64,000 bases of DNA from Pedobacter namyangjuensis (GCF_003313325.1 NZ_QMHQ01000001.1:744001-808000), one strand, 5' to 3'. Counted from the first letter of the stretch, positions 46,571 through 56,326 are shown. Made by a program: numbers and translations. The notes: generated by a model from the sequence alone, not told the origin.

Positions 46571-46867
46571 ATGCCCGAGGAAATAAAACACATAAATATT
46601 AGCGTAAAAGGTAAAGTGCAAGGTGTATTTTTTAGAGCAAGCACCAAGGCCGTTGCCGACCAAATGGGTGTTAAAGGCTTTGTTAAAAATTTGAAAGATG
46701 GCTCTGTGTACATAGAAGCTGAAGGAAAATCTAGCTTTTTAGATATGTTTGTAGATTGGTGCAACGAAGGGCCTGATAAATCGGTAGTAGAAAACGTTGA
46801 GGTAACCGAGGGGGAATTTAAAGATTTTAAGAATTTTGAAGTTGTAAAAAAGAACCTGCTTTGGTAA
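46571..46867 (+). CDS. acyP: Acylphosphatase
   Basis: A 98-residue ferredoxin-like enzyme that hydrolyses acyl phosphates. The active-site loop is GKVQGVFFRAST (phosphate-binding Arg) and the second catalytic residue is Asn in GFVKNLKDGSV. Standard length and both catalytic residues are present. It follows a 40-residue membrane peptide by one base. Confidence 0.95.
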   Translation: MPEEIKHINISVKGKVQGVFFRASTKAVADQMGVKGFVKNLKDGSVYIEAEGKSSFLDMFVDWCNEGPDKSVVENVEVTEGEFKDFKNFEVVKKNLLW

Positions 46868-46978
46868 GCTTAATTTACCATTGTAGATTGACGAATTATG
46901 ATTTGGCATTGAGCAGTCCCAATAGTCTAATACGAACATTGATTTTAGGAAATCTAAAATCCAAAATCTAAAACTAAC

Positions 46979-48463
46979 TTGTCTGTATATAAAAAATTTC
47001 TAGGGCAAACGGCTATTTACGGTCTGAGTACAGTCTTTTCCAGGCTGTTTAACTTTATACTTACGCCAATATATACCAATGTTTACGCCAAAGAAACCTA
47101 TGGTATTTTTACCAATATGTACGCTAATGCCTCCATTATAAATGCAGTTTTGGCGTTCGGTATGGAAAGTACCTATTTTAGGTATTTGAATAAATTCGAA
47201 AACAAAAAGCAAGAAGTTTATAACAACTCCTTTTTGTGCATTGCATTTATTTCTACGTTATTTCTAGTTACAGGTTTAATCTTTTCTACGCCCATTGCGC
47301 AATATTTAGCTACCGATATTGCCGATGTAGGTAACTATAAAATCTACGTTAGTTTTTTTCTTTGGATTTTATTTATCGACGCCATCTGTGTAATTCCTTT
47401 TGCAAAATTACGGGCCGACGAAAGACCAATTCAGTACAGCATAGCTAAATTTTTAAACATAGGCTGTTTTGTAGGTTTCAACCTTATTTTCTTGTTTGTT
47501 GTTCCGGCGTTTATTAAGCATAACTGGGTAGGTGCAGAGTGGATGGCATCTTGGTACAAAAGCCAATGGATTGGCTACGTATTCCTGTCCAATTTAATCG
47601 CCAGCCTTGCTACATTAATTTATCTGTTGCCAGAATTTTTCAAGCTTCAGCCTAAGTTTGATACTGCACTTTTTAAAAATATGTTTGCCTATAGCTGGCC
47701 TATTTTAGTAGCAAATTTATCTTTCATCGTTAACGAAAATCTAGATAAAATTGTATTGCAAAAACTTTTGCCTGCAGATATAGCAGATGGAGAAGTTGGT
47801 ATTTATGGTGCGGTTTGTAAAATAGCAGTTTTTCTAAGCATATTTATTACTGCGTTTAGATTAGGTGCAGAACCCTTTTTCTTCAGTCATGCTAAGAGCG
47901 AAAATGCCAGAAATACTTACGCCACCATCTTAAAGTATTTCGTTATCGCACTGGCAGTTTTGTTTGTCGGCTTAATTGCAAACATCGAACTCTTAAAACA
48001 TTTTATCCGTAAAGAAGAGTATTGGGTAGGCTTGCCAGCAGTGCCCTATTTATTGTTAGGTTACGTTTGTTTAGGAATTTATATGAATCTTTCCATCTGG
48101 TATCGCTTATCAGATCAAACTAGATTCGGATTATATATTTCATTAGCCGGAGCTATAATTACCATTGTATTAAATATAGTACTCATCCCTAAGTACAGTT
48201 ATATGGGCTCTGCTTGGGTTAGCATGCTTGCTTATTTTGTGATGATGGTTTTATCTTATGTATTAGGGCAAAAATATTATCCAATTCCCTACAATTTGAA
48301 GAAGATTTCAGCGTATTTAGTATTATCAACTGTAATTGTATTTGTCTCGTTTTTTATATTTAATAGAAATATTTACATCGGCAATGCCCTATTAATTGCT
48401 TTTGTTGGTGGCATATGCTATTTCGAAAAAACAGAACTACTTAGAATTTTAAAAAAATCTTAA
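46979..48463 (+). CDS. Wzx-like oligosaccharide flippase / polysaccharide exporter
   Basis: A 494-residue inner-membrane protein with 12-14 predicted helices, of the MATE/MOP polysaccharide-synthesis family. N-terminus KKFLGQTAIYGLSTVFSRLF is typical of Bacteroidota flippases that move lipid-linked oligosaccharides or similar lipids across the membrane. The start codon is TTG at 46979. It is followed after 9 bases by dut, an arrangement seen repeatedly in Bacteroidota, so its lipid substrate may be a conserved one rather than the O-antigen of the cluster at 16-21 kb. Confidence 0.87.
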   Translation: MSVYKKFLGQTAIYGLSTVFSRLFNFILTPIYTNVYAKETYGIFTNMYANASIINAVLAFGMESTYFRYLNKFENKKQEVYNNSFLCIAFISTLFLVTGLIFSTPIAQYLATDIADVGNYKIYVSFFLWILFIDAICVIPFAKLRADERPIQYSIAKFLNIGCFVGFNLIFLFVVPAFIKHNWVGAEWMASWYKSQWIGYVFLSNLIASLATLIYLLPEFFKLQPKFDTALFKNMFAYSWPILVANLSFIVNENLDKIVLQKLLPADIADGEVGIYGAVCKIAVFLSIFITAFRLGAEPFFFSHAKSENARNTYATILKYFVIALAVLFVGLIANIELLKHFIRKEEYWVGLPAVPYLLLGYVCLGIYMNLSIWYRLSDQTRFGLYISLAGAIITIVLNIVLIPKYSYMGSAWVSMLAYFVMMVLSYVLGQKYYPIPYNLKKISAYLVLSTVIVFVSFFIFNRNIYIGNALLIAFVGGICYFEKTELLRILKKS

Positions 48464-48472
48464 TATCACAAA

Positions 48473-48904
48473 GTGAAGATCAACATTATAAATAACTCGG
48501 CTCATGCTTTGCCAGCATACGAAACTGCACACGCGGCAGGTATGGATTTAAGGGCAAACACCACAGATTTAATTACGCTTAAACCTTTGCAACGTATGCT
48601 TATTCCAACAGGTTTACATATAGAGTTGCCAGTTGGTTACGAAGCGCAAATTAGGCCACGTAGCGGATTGGCATATAAACACGGAATTAGTATTGTAAAT
48701 TCTCCGGGAACTATTGACGCTGATTATCGTGGAGAAATAAAAGTGCTTTTGGTAAATTTGTCAGACACTGATTTTGAGATAAACAACGGCGATAGAATTG
48801 CCCAAATGGTTGTTGCAAAACACGAAACTGTTGTTTGGGAAACTGTAGAAATATTGGGCGATACAGACCGTGGTGCGGGCGGATATGGCCATACAGGTAA
48901 ATAG
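48473..48904 (+). CDS. dut: dUTP diphosphatase (dUTPase)
   Basis: Trimeric enzyme that hydrolyses dUTP to dUMP. The 143 residues contain all five motifs: [45 protein letters not shown] and the C-terminal P-loop-like [10 protein letters not shown]. The start is GTG at 48473; no ATG is available before motif 1 in this frame. Confidence 0.97.
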   Translation: MKINIINNSAHALPAYETAHAAGMDLRANTTDLITLKPLQRMLIPTGLHIELPVGYEAQIRPRSGLAYKHGISIVNSPGTIDADYRGEIKVLLVNLSDTDFEINNGDRIAQMVVAKHETVVWETVEILGDTDRGAGGYGHTGK

Positions 48905-48971
48905 TTTTTTTATTAGTGCTATATTGGCTTTGTCAGTATAAGCTTAGGTTAAGGCTAAATCAGTTTAAAAT

Positions 48972-50663
48972 ATGAAATTTAAAGTAACATTCTTCCTTTT
49001 TTTGTTTGTGGTAAACATCACTTTGTTTGCGCAAGAAATTGCTTTGCCGGTAGCAAAAGAAGAGAATGTTGTTAAAGAACTTTTCTTTGCCGGCTTAAAG
49101 GATAAAATGGTAGAGAATTATGCTAAAGCCAACGCTAATTTTAACAAGATTATTGCATTAGATCAGAAAAATGATGCAGCTTATTTTGAATTGGCCAACA
49201 TAGGCATACGGCAGAATAAGTTGTTGGAAGCTGAAACAAATATTAAAAAAGCGATTGCCTTAAATCCGAAGAACGTTTGGTACCACAAATTGCAAACTGA
49301 AATTTATAAGCGTAACGGTAATATGGAAGCGCTGATAATGGTTTTCGATCAGTTGATACTTTTGGATAGTGACGTAGATAGTTACTTTTTTGATAAGGCA
49401 AATGCTTTGGTTATTTCTGGTAAGCCTGCCGAAGCACAAAAAATCTACGCAGAAATTGAACAGAAATTTGGTCCGTCTAAAGAATTGGAGATGGCCAAGC
49501 AACGTATTAACGTTAATAGTTCAAATGCTACGCAAGTAGTAGAAAAGCTAATTGCAGAAAGTCCGGCAGAAGCTAAGAACTATTTGTATTTAAGTGGTTT
49601 GTTACTTGAAAAAAACAAAGTTGATGAAGCTTATGCTTTATTGCAAAAGGCCAAAGTTGCAGAGCCAGATAATTACGAAGTAGATTTGGCCATGGCCGAT
49701 ATCTATAGAATGCAGCAAAAAAATGAATTACTAATTGCGGCCTTAAAAAGTGCTTTTAGCAAAGAAAATATGCCCATTGCCACAAAAGTTAAGATTGTTG
49801 CAGGCATGCTTACCAAAGCTAATGCTAACAGGCAAAAAGATGCAGGCGAATTAATACAATTGGCGTTGCAGGCACATCCCGGTGAACAAAAGTTGCTTAT
49901 TTTATATGGTGATATATTGTATCAGCAAGGAAATTTAAAGGCGGCTAAAGAGCAATATCAAACAGTTTTAAAAAACGATGAGCAAACCTATATTGCTTGG
50001 GAAAAAATTTTAGGTATTCAAACTTTAATGGGCAATTACGCCGAAGCTATTAAAACGGGGGATGATGCTTTGGCCATCTACCCAAATCAGGCAATTTTAT
50101 ATTACTACAAAGCCTTTGCCTTACATAGAAACGGTCAAAATGCAGAAGCTGGTTTAGAGATAAAATCTGCTTTGCAACTAGATGGAGACGATAATAATTT
50201 AAAAGCCCTAATTTTTGCTTTACAGGCAGAGGTTTTAATAGATCAACAAAAGTTAAAAGAAGCTGATGTGGCTTTTGATAAGGCAGTTACATTAGCGCCA
50301 GATAATTACCTTACGCTTAGCAATTACGCTTACTATTTAGCCTTGAGAAACCAAGACCTGACGAAAGCAGAAAATTTGGTGGCGAAAGCGGCTAAAGCGA
50401 TGCCTAAAAATGCTTCTATTGCAGATACTTACGCTATTGTTTTGTTTAAACAAGGTAAGTATTCAGAGGCTCTAACTTACATAGAAAAGGCATTGCAAAA
50501 CAATGAGGCATTAAATCCCGTTTACTTGGAGCATTATGGCGATATTCTTTTTCAAAAAGGAGATGCCGAAATGGCATTAACCCAATGGCAAAAAGCAAAA
50601 CAAGCAGGAAATGACTCAGAGAAACTCAAAAGAAAAATCAATGAAAAGAAATATATTAAATAG
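48972..50663 (+). CDS. Exported TPR-repeat protein
   Basis: A 563-residue protein with a signal peptide (about 1-21, ending LFAQ) and tandem tetratricopeptide repeats through the whole length (for example YFELANIGIRQNKLLEAET, ILYGDILYQQGNLKAAKEQY, NYAYYLALRNQDLTKAENL). It should be a periplasmic scaffold. It overlaps the DUF4292 lipoprotein gene by 23 bases and is followed by an EnvC-like gene. The three form an envelope-biogenesis operon; the exact role is unknown. Confidence 0.9.
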   Translation: MKFKVTFFLFLFVVNITLFAQEIALPVAKEENVVKELFFAGLKDKMVENYAKANANFNKIIALDQKNDAAYFELANIGIRQNKLLEAETNIKKAIALNPKNVWYHKLQTEIYKRNGNMEALIMVFDQLILLDSDVDSYFFDKANALVISGKPAEAQKIYAEIEQKFGPSKELEMAKQRINVNSSNATQVVEKLIAESPAEAKNYLYLSGLLLEKNKVDEAYALLQKAKVAEPDNYEVDLAMADIYRMQQKNELLIAALKSAFSKENMPIATKVKIVAGMLTKANANRQKDAGELIQLALQAHPGEQKLLILYGDILYQQGNLKAAKEQYQTVLKNDEQTYIAWEKILGIQTLMGNYAEAIKTGDDALAIYPNQAILYYYKAFALHRNGQNAEAGLEIKSALQLDGDDNNLKALIFALQAEVLIDQQKLKEADVAFDKAVTLAPDNYLTLSNYAYYLALRNQDLTKAENLVAKAAKAMPKNASIADTYAIVLFKQGKYSEALTYIEKALQNNEALNPVYLEHYGDILFQKGDAEMALTQWQKAKQAGNDSEKLKRKINEKKYIK

Positions 50664-51435
50664 CATTTTAATTGCTGGAATAGTGGTTTTAGGCATCGGC
50701 TGTAAGCCAAAAAAGCTAATTGTTACCACACCACCTGTAAACGCCGAAAAATTAGATGAATCGGCCAGTAAAAAAGCGGAAAACTTAGCCTTGTTAAAAA
50801 GTAAGGATTTGCCCTTTAATACTTTGTCTTTGAGAGGCAAAGCTAAGCTAAACGTTAATGGCGACGAGAATAACGTTACCATGCTAATTAGAATAGAGAA
50901 GGACAAAAAGATTTGGGTGAGTATAACAGCTATTGCAGGTATAGAAGTGGCTAGAGCGGTAATTACACCAGATAGTTTGCTGTTAAGAAACAATCTGCAA
51001 AAAAGTTATACCAAAAAGCCTTTTAGTTACGTTTATGGTTTTACAAACAAACAGGTAGATTTTGCTATGCTTCAATCGGTTTTATCAGGTAATACGATTA
51101 AAAACTTTATGACAACGCAGGCAGATTTAGCACAAGAAAACGGCGTGTGGGCGGTAAGTGGCAAATCAGATAATGTAGTTTACCGTATATTATTTAATGA
51201 CTTGTTAAAAGTTGCCGAAACTACGTTGAATGATGCTCAGGCGGGACAAGCTTTTAAAGTAACCTACGGTAAATATACGCCAGTTAACAATGCTTTGTTC
51301 CCATCGGCTTTGGCAATAAGCACAATGGCTGGAGCAAAAAAAATCAACATCGACCTAGAATTTAATAAGATAGATAGTAATACGCCATTGGAATTTCCTT
51401 TTAGCGTTCCTAAAAGTTATGAGCTTGTTAACTAA
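50641..51435 (+). CDS. DUF4292 lipoprotein, LolB-like candidate
   Basis: A 264-residue lipoprotein starting at the ATG at 50641 (signal MKRNILNSILIAGIVVLGIG, then Cys). An upstream in-frame start at 50611 would lie deeper in the TPR gene. The body is mostly beta strands (FNTLSLRGKAKLNVNGDENN, VTMLIRIEKDKKIWVSI, ARAVITPDSLLLRN), the half-barrel pattern of LolA/LolB-like lipid carriers, which is how DUF4292 proteins look. Its lipid or lipoprotein cargo is unproven. It overlaps the TPR gene and precedes the EnvC-like gene by 20 bases. Confidence 0.85.
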   Translation: MKRNILNSILIAGIVVLGIGCKPKKLIVTTPPVNAEKLDESASKKAENLALLKSKDLPFNTLSLRGKAKLNVNGDENNVTMLIRIEKDKKIWVSITAIAGIEVARAVITPDSLLLRNNLQKSYTKKPFSYVYGFTNKQVDFAMLQSVLSGNTIKNFMTTQADLAQENGVWAVSGKSDNVVYRILFNDLLKVAETTLNDAQAGQAFKVTYGKYTPVNNALFPSALAISTMAGAKKINIDLEFNKIDSNTPLEFPFSVPKSYELVN

Positions 51436-51455
51436 AATTTTATATTTTTGATGCA

Positions 51456-52730
51456 ATGAAGTTAAACAAACTATTTTTTTCTGTGCTATTTATAGCGCTG
51501 TGTGCTAACGGATTTGCGCAAACTACTAAAGAACTTACTCGTAAAAAAGAAGCTTTACAACGTGAAATTGAGCTTGCGGAGCGTAATCTCAAAAAAGCAG
51601 CAAGTGGTAAAAAACTAACGCTGGGCCAAATTAATACCATTAAGGCGCAAGTGCGTTTAATGCAAGAAAAAATCTCTACCATTAACTCTGAGATGAAAAA
51701 TCTGGATAACCAGATTACGGAAAACACGGGTAAAGTACATAATTTACAAAACCGATTGGCAGATCTTAAAAAGGAGTATGCTGGGATGATTCGTTTTGCA
51801 CAGCGAAACAAAAATTCGTACGATAAAATGATGTTTATTTTTGCGTCAAACGATTTTAACCAAGCTTATAAACGTATTAAGTACCTGCAACAATTTGGTC
51901 AATACCGCAAAAAGCAGGCTGCATATATTCAAGGAACGGAGAAAGATTTAAATGATAAAATTTCTGTTTTAGATAGGGATTTGAAAAATAAATCGAATTT
52001 ACTGAGAGAGCAAGAAGGCGAAAAAACCAAGTTAGATAAAAAGAAAAACGAGCAAACAGCTGTATTAGGGCAATTAACTAAACAAGAAAGACAGTTTTCT
52101 CAGGATATTCAAAGAAAACGTCAACAGCAGAATGCTATAGATAGGCAAATTAAAGCCGAGATTGCTAGGCAAATTAAAATAGCGAAAGAAAAAGCAGAGG
52201 CAGAAGAAAGAGAACGTGCAAGAGTGGCTGCGGCTAAAGCTAAGGCCGAAGGAAAGGCAGCTCCAGTTGCAGAAGCTCCAAAACCTAAAACAAATAGTCA
52301 GGCTTTGAGAAACAGCCCAGAAGATGCTAAACTATCTGATGCTTTTGAGGGCAATAAAGGCAGCTTACCTTGGCCGGTTGCTACAGGAACCATAACAAGT
52401 CGTTTTGGTACTTATAGGGTGGGTACCGCTATCGATAACCATGAAGGCGTAATTTATCAAACTTCAGAAAATGCCAGTGTAAGAGCAATTTTCGGTGGAA
52501 AAGTATCTGCAGTATTCGAAAAATTTGGAAAATGGTATGTAATGATTAAACATGGTGAATATTTTACAATCTATCAGAACCTAAAAAACGTAAGTGTATC
52601 TTCAGGGCAAACCGTAACTACAAAACAAGCCATTGGAACGGCGGGTTTAACCGATGGTATACCAGAGGTCGGGTTGCAAATTAACAGAGGTGCTACACCA
52701 CTAAACCCTGAAAGTTGGGTAGCAAGATAA
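51456..52730 (+). CDS. EnvC-like murein hydrolase activator (degenerate LytM/M23)
   Basis: A 424-residue periplasmic protein: signal peptide (1-21, ending GFAQ), long coiled coil (about 22-260; TKELTRKKEALQREIELAER), and a C-terminal LytM domain. The zinc ligands of active M23 enzymes are missing: HxxxD reads HEGVI, the HxH pair near the end reads YQNL and GLQIN instead. This is the state of E. coli EnvC, which activates amidases rather than cutting itself. The gene starts 6 bases after a TATTTTTG promoter element, so its mRNA may be nearly leaderless. Confidence 0.9.
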   Translation: MKLNKLFFSVLFIALCANGFAQTTKELTRKKEALQREIELAERNLKKAASGKKLTLGQINTIKAQVRLMQEKISTINSEMKNLDNQITENTGKVHNLQNRLADLKKEYAGMIRFAQRNKNSYDKMMFIFASNDFNQAYKRIKYLQQFGQYRKKQAAYIQGTEKDLNDKISVLDRDLKNKSNLLREQEGEKTKLDKKKNEQTAVLGQLTKQERQFSQDIQRKRQQQNAIDRQIKAEIARQIKIAKEKAEAEERERARVAAAKAKAEGKAAPVAEAPKPKTNSQALRNSPEDAKLSDAFEGNKGSLPWPVATGTITSRFGTYRVGTAIDNHEGVIYQTSENASVRAIFGGKVSAVFEKFGKWYVMIKHGEYFTIYQNLKNVSVSSGQTVTTKQAIGTAGLTDGIPEVGLQINRGATPLNPESWVAR

Positions 52731-52753
52731 ACTATAAGGCAATATTATTTGTC

Positions 52754-52761
52754 TATATTTG
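52754..52761 (+). promoter_or_regulatory. TATATTTG promoter element before the first tatA
   Basis: Exact TAnnTTTG match 17 bases before the ATG at 52778; no well-spaced TTG found. Confidence 0.4.
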
Positions 52762-52777
52762 TATATAAATTGATTGA

Positions 52778-53110
52778 ATGATGTACCAGGGCACAATATT
52801 AGAGTTCTTAAACATGGGCGGTGGCGAGATGATGCTCATTATGATAGCCATACTTTTGTTATTTGGAGGTAAAAAATTACCAGAATTGGCAAGAGGTTTA
52901 GGAAAAGGGATTAGGGAATTTAAAGACGCTTCAGAAGGAGTTAAACGAGAAATCCATCGTAACATTAATTCCGTAGATATTGATAACGAATTAAAACAAG
53001 ACGAACAAACTGCACAACGTTACCATCCGGTAGAGGATGAGACTCCTGCAGAAACTACTTCTACTACTACAGAGAATAACGAAACTAAGGAGAAAGAAAC
53101 TCAAGCTTAG
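52778..53110 (+). CDS. tatA: TatA/TatE-family twin-arginine translocase subunit (long form)
   Basis: A 110-residue Tat pore-type subunit: one membrane helix (EMMLIMIAILLLFGG), then the amphipathic helix KKLPELARGLGKGIREFKDA and an acidic, Thr/Glu-rich tail. The tail is longer than in the paralogue 38 bases downstream (53149). No tatC is in the window. Whether it acts as TatA or TatB cannot be settled from sequence. Confidence 0.9.
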   Translation: MMYQGTILEFLNMGGGEMMLIMIAILLLFGGKKLPELARGLGKGIREFKDASEGVKREIHRNINSVDIDNELKQDEQTAQRYHPVEDETPAETTSTTTENNETKEKETQA

Positions 53111-53148
53111 TTTAAACTAATAGTTAAAAGAAATTAAAAACAAATAAA

Positions 53149-53346
53149 ATGGTACAACCAACATTACTAGCCGCTTTAGGTGGATGGGAGATTGCATTAA
53201 TTGTGTTAGCACTTTTATTATTGTTCGGCGGAAAGAAAATTCCTGAATTAATGAAAGGCTTAGGAAAAGGCATGAAAGAGTTTAAAGATGGTAAAGACGG
53301 TTTAGATTCTGGAGGCAATCCAACAACTAACCACGACAATAAATAG
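53149..53346 (+). CDS. tatA: TatA-family twin-arginine translocase subunit (short form)
   Basis: A 65-residue TatA: short helix [20 protein letters not shown] followed by [18 protein letters not shown], textbook TatA sequence, and a 15-residue polar tail. It stands 38 bases after a longer paralogue and 29 bases before gatA. Confidence 0.93.
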   Translation: MVQPTLLAALGGWEIALIVLALLLLFGGKKIPELMKGLGKGMKEFKDGKDGLDSGGNPTTNHDNK

Positions 53347-53375
53347 ATTCATTTTTTGACTGATAAATTCAAATT

Positions 53376-54800
53376 TTGAAGAAATTTTCCGCTCTAACAG
53401 AGATACAATCTAGACTTGCAAACAGCGAGTTAAATTTACCAGATCTTTTAGCTTACTATTTCGAGCAGATAGAAAAAAATCAACACCTCAATGCATTCAA
53501 TGAGGTGTTTTTTCATTCGGCGAAATTGCAAGCTGCTGCTGTGCAAGAAAAATTGGCAAAAGGTAATGCTGGTAAACTTGCGGGTATGGTTATAGGTATA
53601 AAAGATAATATCTGCTACCAAGATCATCAGGTTTCTGCATCTTCTAAAATGCTCGAAAACTTTGTTTCTCCTTACTCTTCTACAGTTGTTAATCGTTTAC
53701 TGCAAGAAGATGCGATTATAATTGGCAGGTTAAATTGCGATGAGTTTGCCATGGGTGGTTCTAATGAAACTTCTTACTTTGGCGTAGTTAAAAATGCAGT
53801 CGATAACGAGCGGGTAGCTGGTGGATCTTCTGGCGGTTCGGCAGTAGCGGTACAAGCAGACATGTGTTTAGCTACGCTTGGTACTGATACAGGCGGTTCT
53901 GTTCGTCAGCCTGCAGCATTTTGCGGTTGTATTGGTTTTAAACCAACTTATGGGCGTATTTCTCGTTATGGCGTAATCGCTTATGCTTCCTCTTTCGATC
54001 AGGTTGGAACACTCACATCATCAGTTACAGATGCCGCTTTGTTGCTAGAGGTACTTTCTGGTGTTGATGACAACGATAGCACTGTTGCTAACATTTCTGT
54101 TCCCAGTTACAGCGAGCATCTATCGCAAGGCGAAAAAAAGAAAATCGCAGTTTTAAAAGAAACCATTGAAAATGATGCTCTTGATCCTGAGATAAAAACG
54201 GCAATAGAGGCGTCTATAGAAAAACTTAAGGCGCAAGGTCATGAAATAAATTATGTTTCTTTTGATCTTTTAGCTTATTTGGTTCCAGCATATTATGTTT
54301 TAACTACTGCCGAAGCTTCGTCTAACCTATCTCGTTATGATGGGGTGCATTATGGTTACAGAAATACGCAAGCCGAAAGCTTAAATGTTTTATACAAGCA
54401 AAGCAGAGCCGAAGGATTTGGAGAAGAAGTAAAACGGAGAATTTTGCTTGGCACCTTTGTGTTAAGCGCTGGTTATTACGATGCCTATTATCAAAAAGCA
54501 CAACAAGTACGCCGATTAATTAGAGAAAAGGTTGAAGCTTTGTTAGCCGAAAATGATTTTCTACTTAGTCCGGTAACGCCAACGCCAGCATTTAAAATAG
54601 GCGAAAATATACAAGATCCATTGGTAATGTATATGGCCGATATATACACAGTATTAGCGTCGTTAGCTGGTATTCCGGCAGTTGCATTGCCTTTGGGCAA
54701 TAATTCTGAAGGTTTGCCGTTAAGTGTACAATTAATGACCAAACATTTTAATGAGCAAGGTTTGCTAAACCTATCGTATAGTTTTTTAAACGAAGTTTAA
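53376..54800 (+). CDS. gatA: Asp-tRNA(Asn)/Glu-tRNA(Gln) amidotransferase subunit A
   Basis: Amidase subunit of the GatCAB complex, which corrects mischarged Glu-tRNA(Gln) and Asp-tRNA(Asn). The 474 residues have the amidase-signature triad: Lys in GIKDNICY, cis-Ser in GGSSGGSAVAV and nucleophile Ser in DTGGSVRQPA. The start is TTG at 53376. gatB and gatC are not in the window. Confidence 0.95.
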   Translation: MKKFSALTEIQSRLANSELNLPDLLAYYFEQIEKNQHLNAFNEVFFHSAKLQAAAVQEKLAKGNAGKLAGMVIGIKDNICYQDHQVSASSKMLENFVSPYSSTVVNRLLQEDAIIIGRLNCDEFAMGGSNETSYFGVVKNAVDNERVAGGSSGGSAVAVQADMCLATLGTDTGGSVRQPAAFCGCIGFKPTYGRISRYGVIAYASSFDQVGTLTSSVTDAALLLEVLSGVDDNDSTVANISVPSYSEHLSQGEKKKIAVLKETIENDALDPEIKTAIEASIEKLKAQGHEINYVSFDLLAYLVPAYYVLTTAEASSNLSRYDGVHYGYRNTQAESLNVLYKQSRAEGFGEEVKRRILLGTFVLSAGYYDAYYQKAQQVRRLIREKVEALLAENDFLLSPVTPTPAFKIGENIQDPLVMYMADIYTVLASLAGIPAVALPLGNNSEGLPLSVQLMTKHFNEQGLLNLSYSFLNEV

Positions 54801-54857
54801 CACGTTAACTTTCGTAGTCAGAAAATAAATTTTGGCAACAGAGTTGGATATAAGCCT

Positions 54858-56240
54858 ATGAAGAAATTAGTACTTAGTTTGTTGAGTTTTTTTATCTTTT
54901 TTGTCGCTTCTGCGCAAATAATTACCAAACCCAGGTTAGATTCTCTTTTAAGAAGCGTTTCCGCAGATACCGCAGCGGTTCCGGTTTTAGAACCCGCTCC
55001 GTTTTTTAATCAAAACTTAGTATACAAACTGAGGTTAGATTCCATTCAAAAAACTGTACCACTCAGTTATAACGAGCACGTACAAACCTATATTGATATT
55101 TACAGCAAACGAAAAGATCAGTTTGGTCGTATGTTGGGTTTATCTAATTACTATTTTCCTATTTTCGAAACTGCATTAAAAGCTTATAACATTCCGGCGG
55201 AGATTAGGTATCTGCCTATTATCGAATCGCAAATGGATCCGCATGCAATTTCAAGAGTTGGCGCAACAGGTATGTGGCAGTTTATGTTTAGTACGGCGAA
55301 AGCTTACGGCTTAAACATGGATAATTTTGTAGACGAACGTAAAGATCCTATTCAAGCTAGTTATGCTGCGGCAGCATATTTTAGGGATGCTTATGAAGAG
55401 CTGGGCGATTGGTTACTTGCAATAGCTGCCTATAATTGTGGCAAAGGAAACGTAACCCGTGCTATGGCAAAGGCAAACTCTAGAGATTTCTGGGAAATTA
55501 GACCTTACCTCCCGAAAGAAACCAGAAACTATGTTCCTGCTTTTATTGCCGCGGTGTATGTAATGAATTATGCAAATACCCATCAGATTTCTTCTAAGCC
55601 ATCGCTTATAACTTATAAAACAGATACCATACAAGTTAATCACTTTGTGGCATTGGCCGATGTTGCGAAAGCTATAAACTTTGAGGAATCTACTTTATAT
55701 AGGTTAAACCCATCCTACAAAAAGAAAATTGTTAACGGAACATTAATCGATCCTAAAAGGATGGTTTTGCCTCGCATTGACCAAAATAGCTATGCTTCTC
55801 TTTTTGAAGTTCTAAATAACGACGTTGAAACTGATAGGGATATTGTTCTGGCATCAACAGATGATGTTAGGGATTTACGTAAAATGGCTATAAAGAAAAC
55901 TGTTGCTACGCCCGTAAATTACCACAAAGTTCTTCCAGGGCAAAGTTTAGGTTCCATTGCAGATAAATACAGTGTAGAGGTACAAGATTTAAAAGTTTGG
56001 AACGGCTTAAAAAGTTCTACAATCATTCCTGGCCAGAAATTAAAAGTAGTTGGCAAATTAGCTGTTGCCAAAACTTTAATGCCAAAGCCAACTTATGTTA
56101 CTTACAAAGTAAAAGCTGGAGATACTCTATCCGGTATAGCCGAAAAATTTGACGGGGCAACGGTGGCAAGCATAAAAGCTACTAATGGGCTTAAAAAAGC
56201 GGCTTTGCAACCCGGCATGGTGTTAAAAATTAAAAGCTAA
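54858..56240 (+). CDS. mltD: MltD-like lytic transglycosylase with two LysM domains
   Basis: A 460-residue periplasmic enzyme that cleaves the glycan strands of peptidoglycan. After a signal peptide (1-20, ending SAQ), the SLT domain has the catalytic Glu in PIIESQMDPHAISRVGATG, followed by MWQFM and AIAAYNCGKGNV. Two LysM modules at the C-terminus (YHKVLPGQSLGSIADKYSV; TYKVKAGDTLSGIAEKF) bind the wall. It follows gatA by 57 bases. Confidence 0.94.
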   Translation: MKKLVLSLLSFFIFFVASAQIITKPRLDSLLRSVSADTAAVPVLEPAPFFNQNLVYKLRLDSIQKTVPLSYNEHVQTYIDIYSKRKDQFGRMLGLSNYYFPIFETALKAYNIPAEIRYLPIIESQMDPHAISRVGATGMWQFMFSTAKAYGLNMDNFVDERKDPIQASYAAAAYFRDAYEELGDWLLAIAAYNCGKGNVTRAMAKANSRDFWEIRPYLPKETRNYVPAFIAAVYVMNYANTHQISSKPSLITYKTDTIQVNHFVALADVAKAINFEESTLYRLNPSYKKKIVNGTLIDPKRMVLPRIDQNSYASLFEVLNNDVETDRDIVLASTDDVRDLRKMAIKKTVATPVNYHKVLPGQSLGSIADKYSVEVQDLKVWNGLKSSTIIPGQKLKVVGKLAVAKTLMPKPTYVTYKVKAGDTLSGIAEKFDGATVASIKATNGLKKAALQPGMVLKIKS

Positions 56241-56326
56241 AACCTTAGTTGTTTCCCAAAAATTCGACTGTTAAACACTGTTATTTCTAGTTTCAAATAC
56301 TCCAAAAGTTAGTTTTAAAAGTGTAA

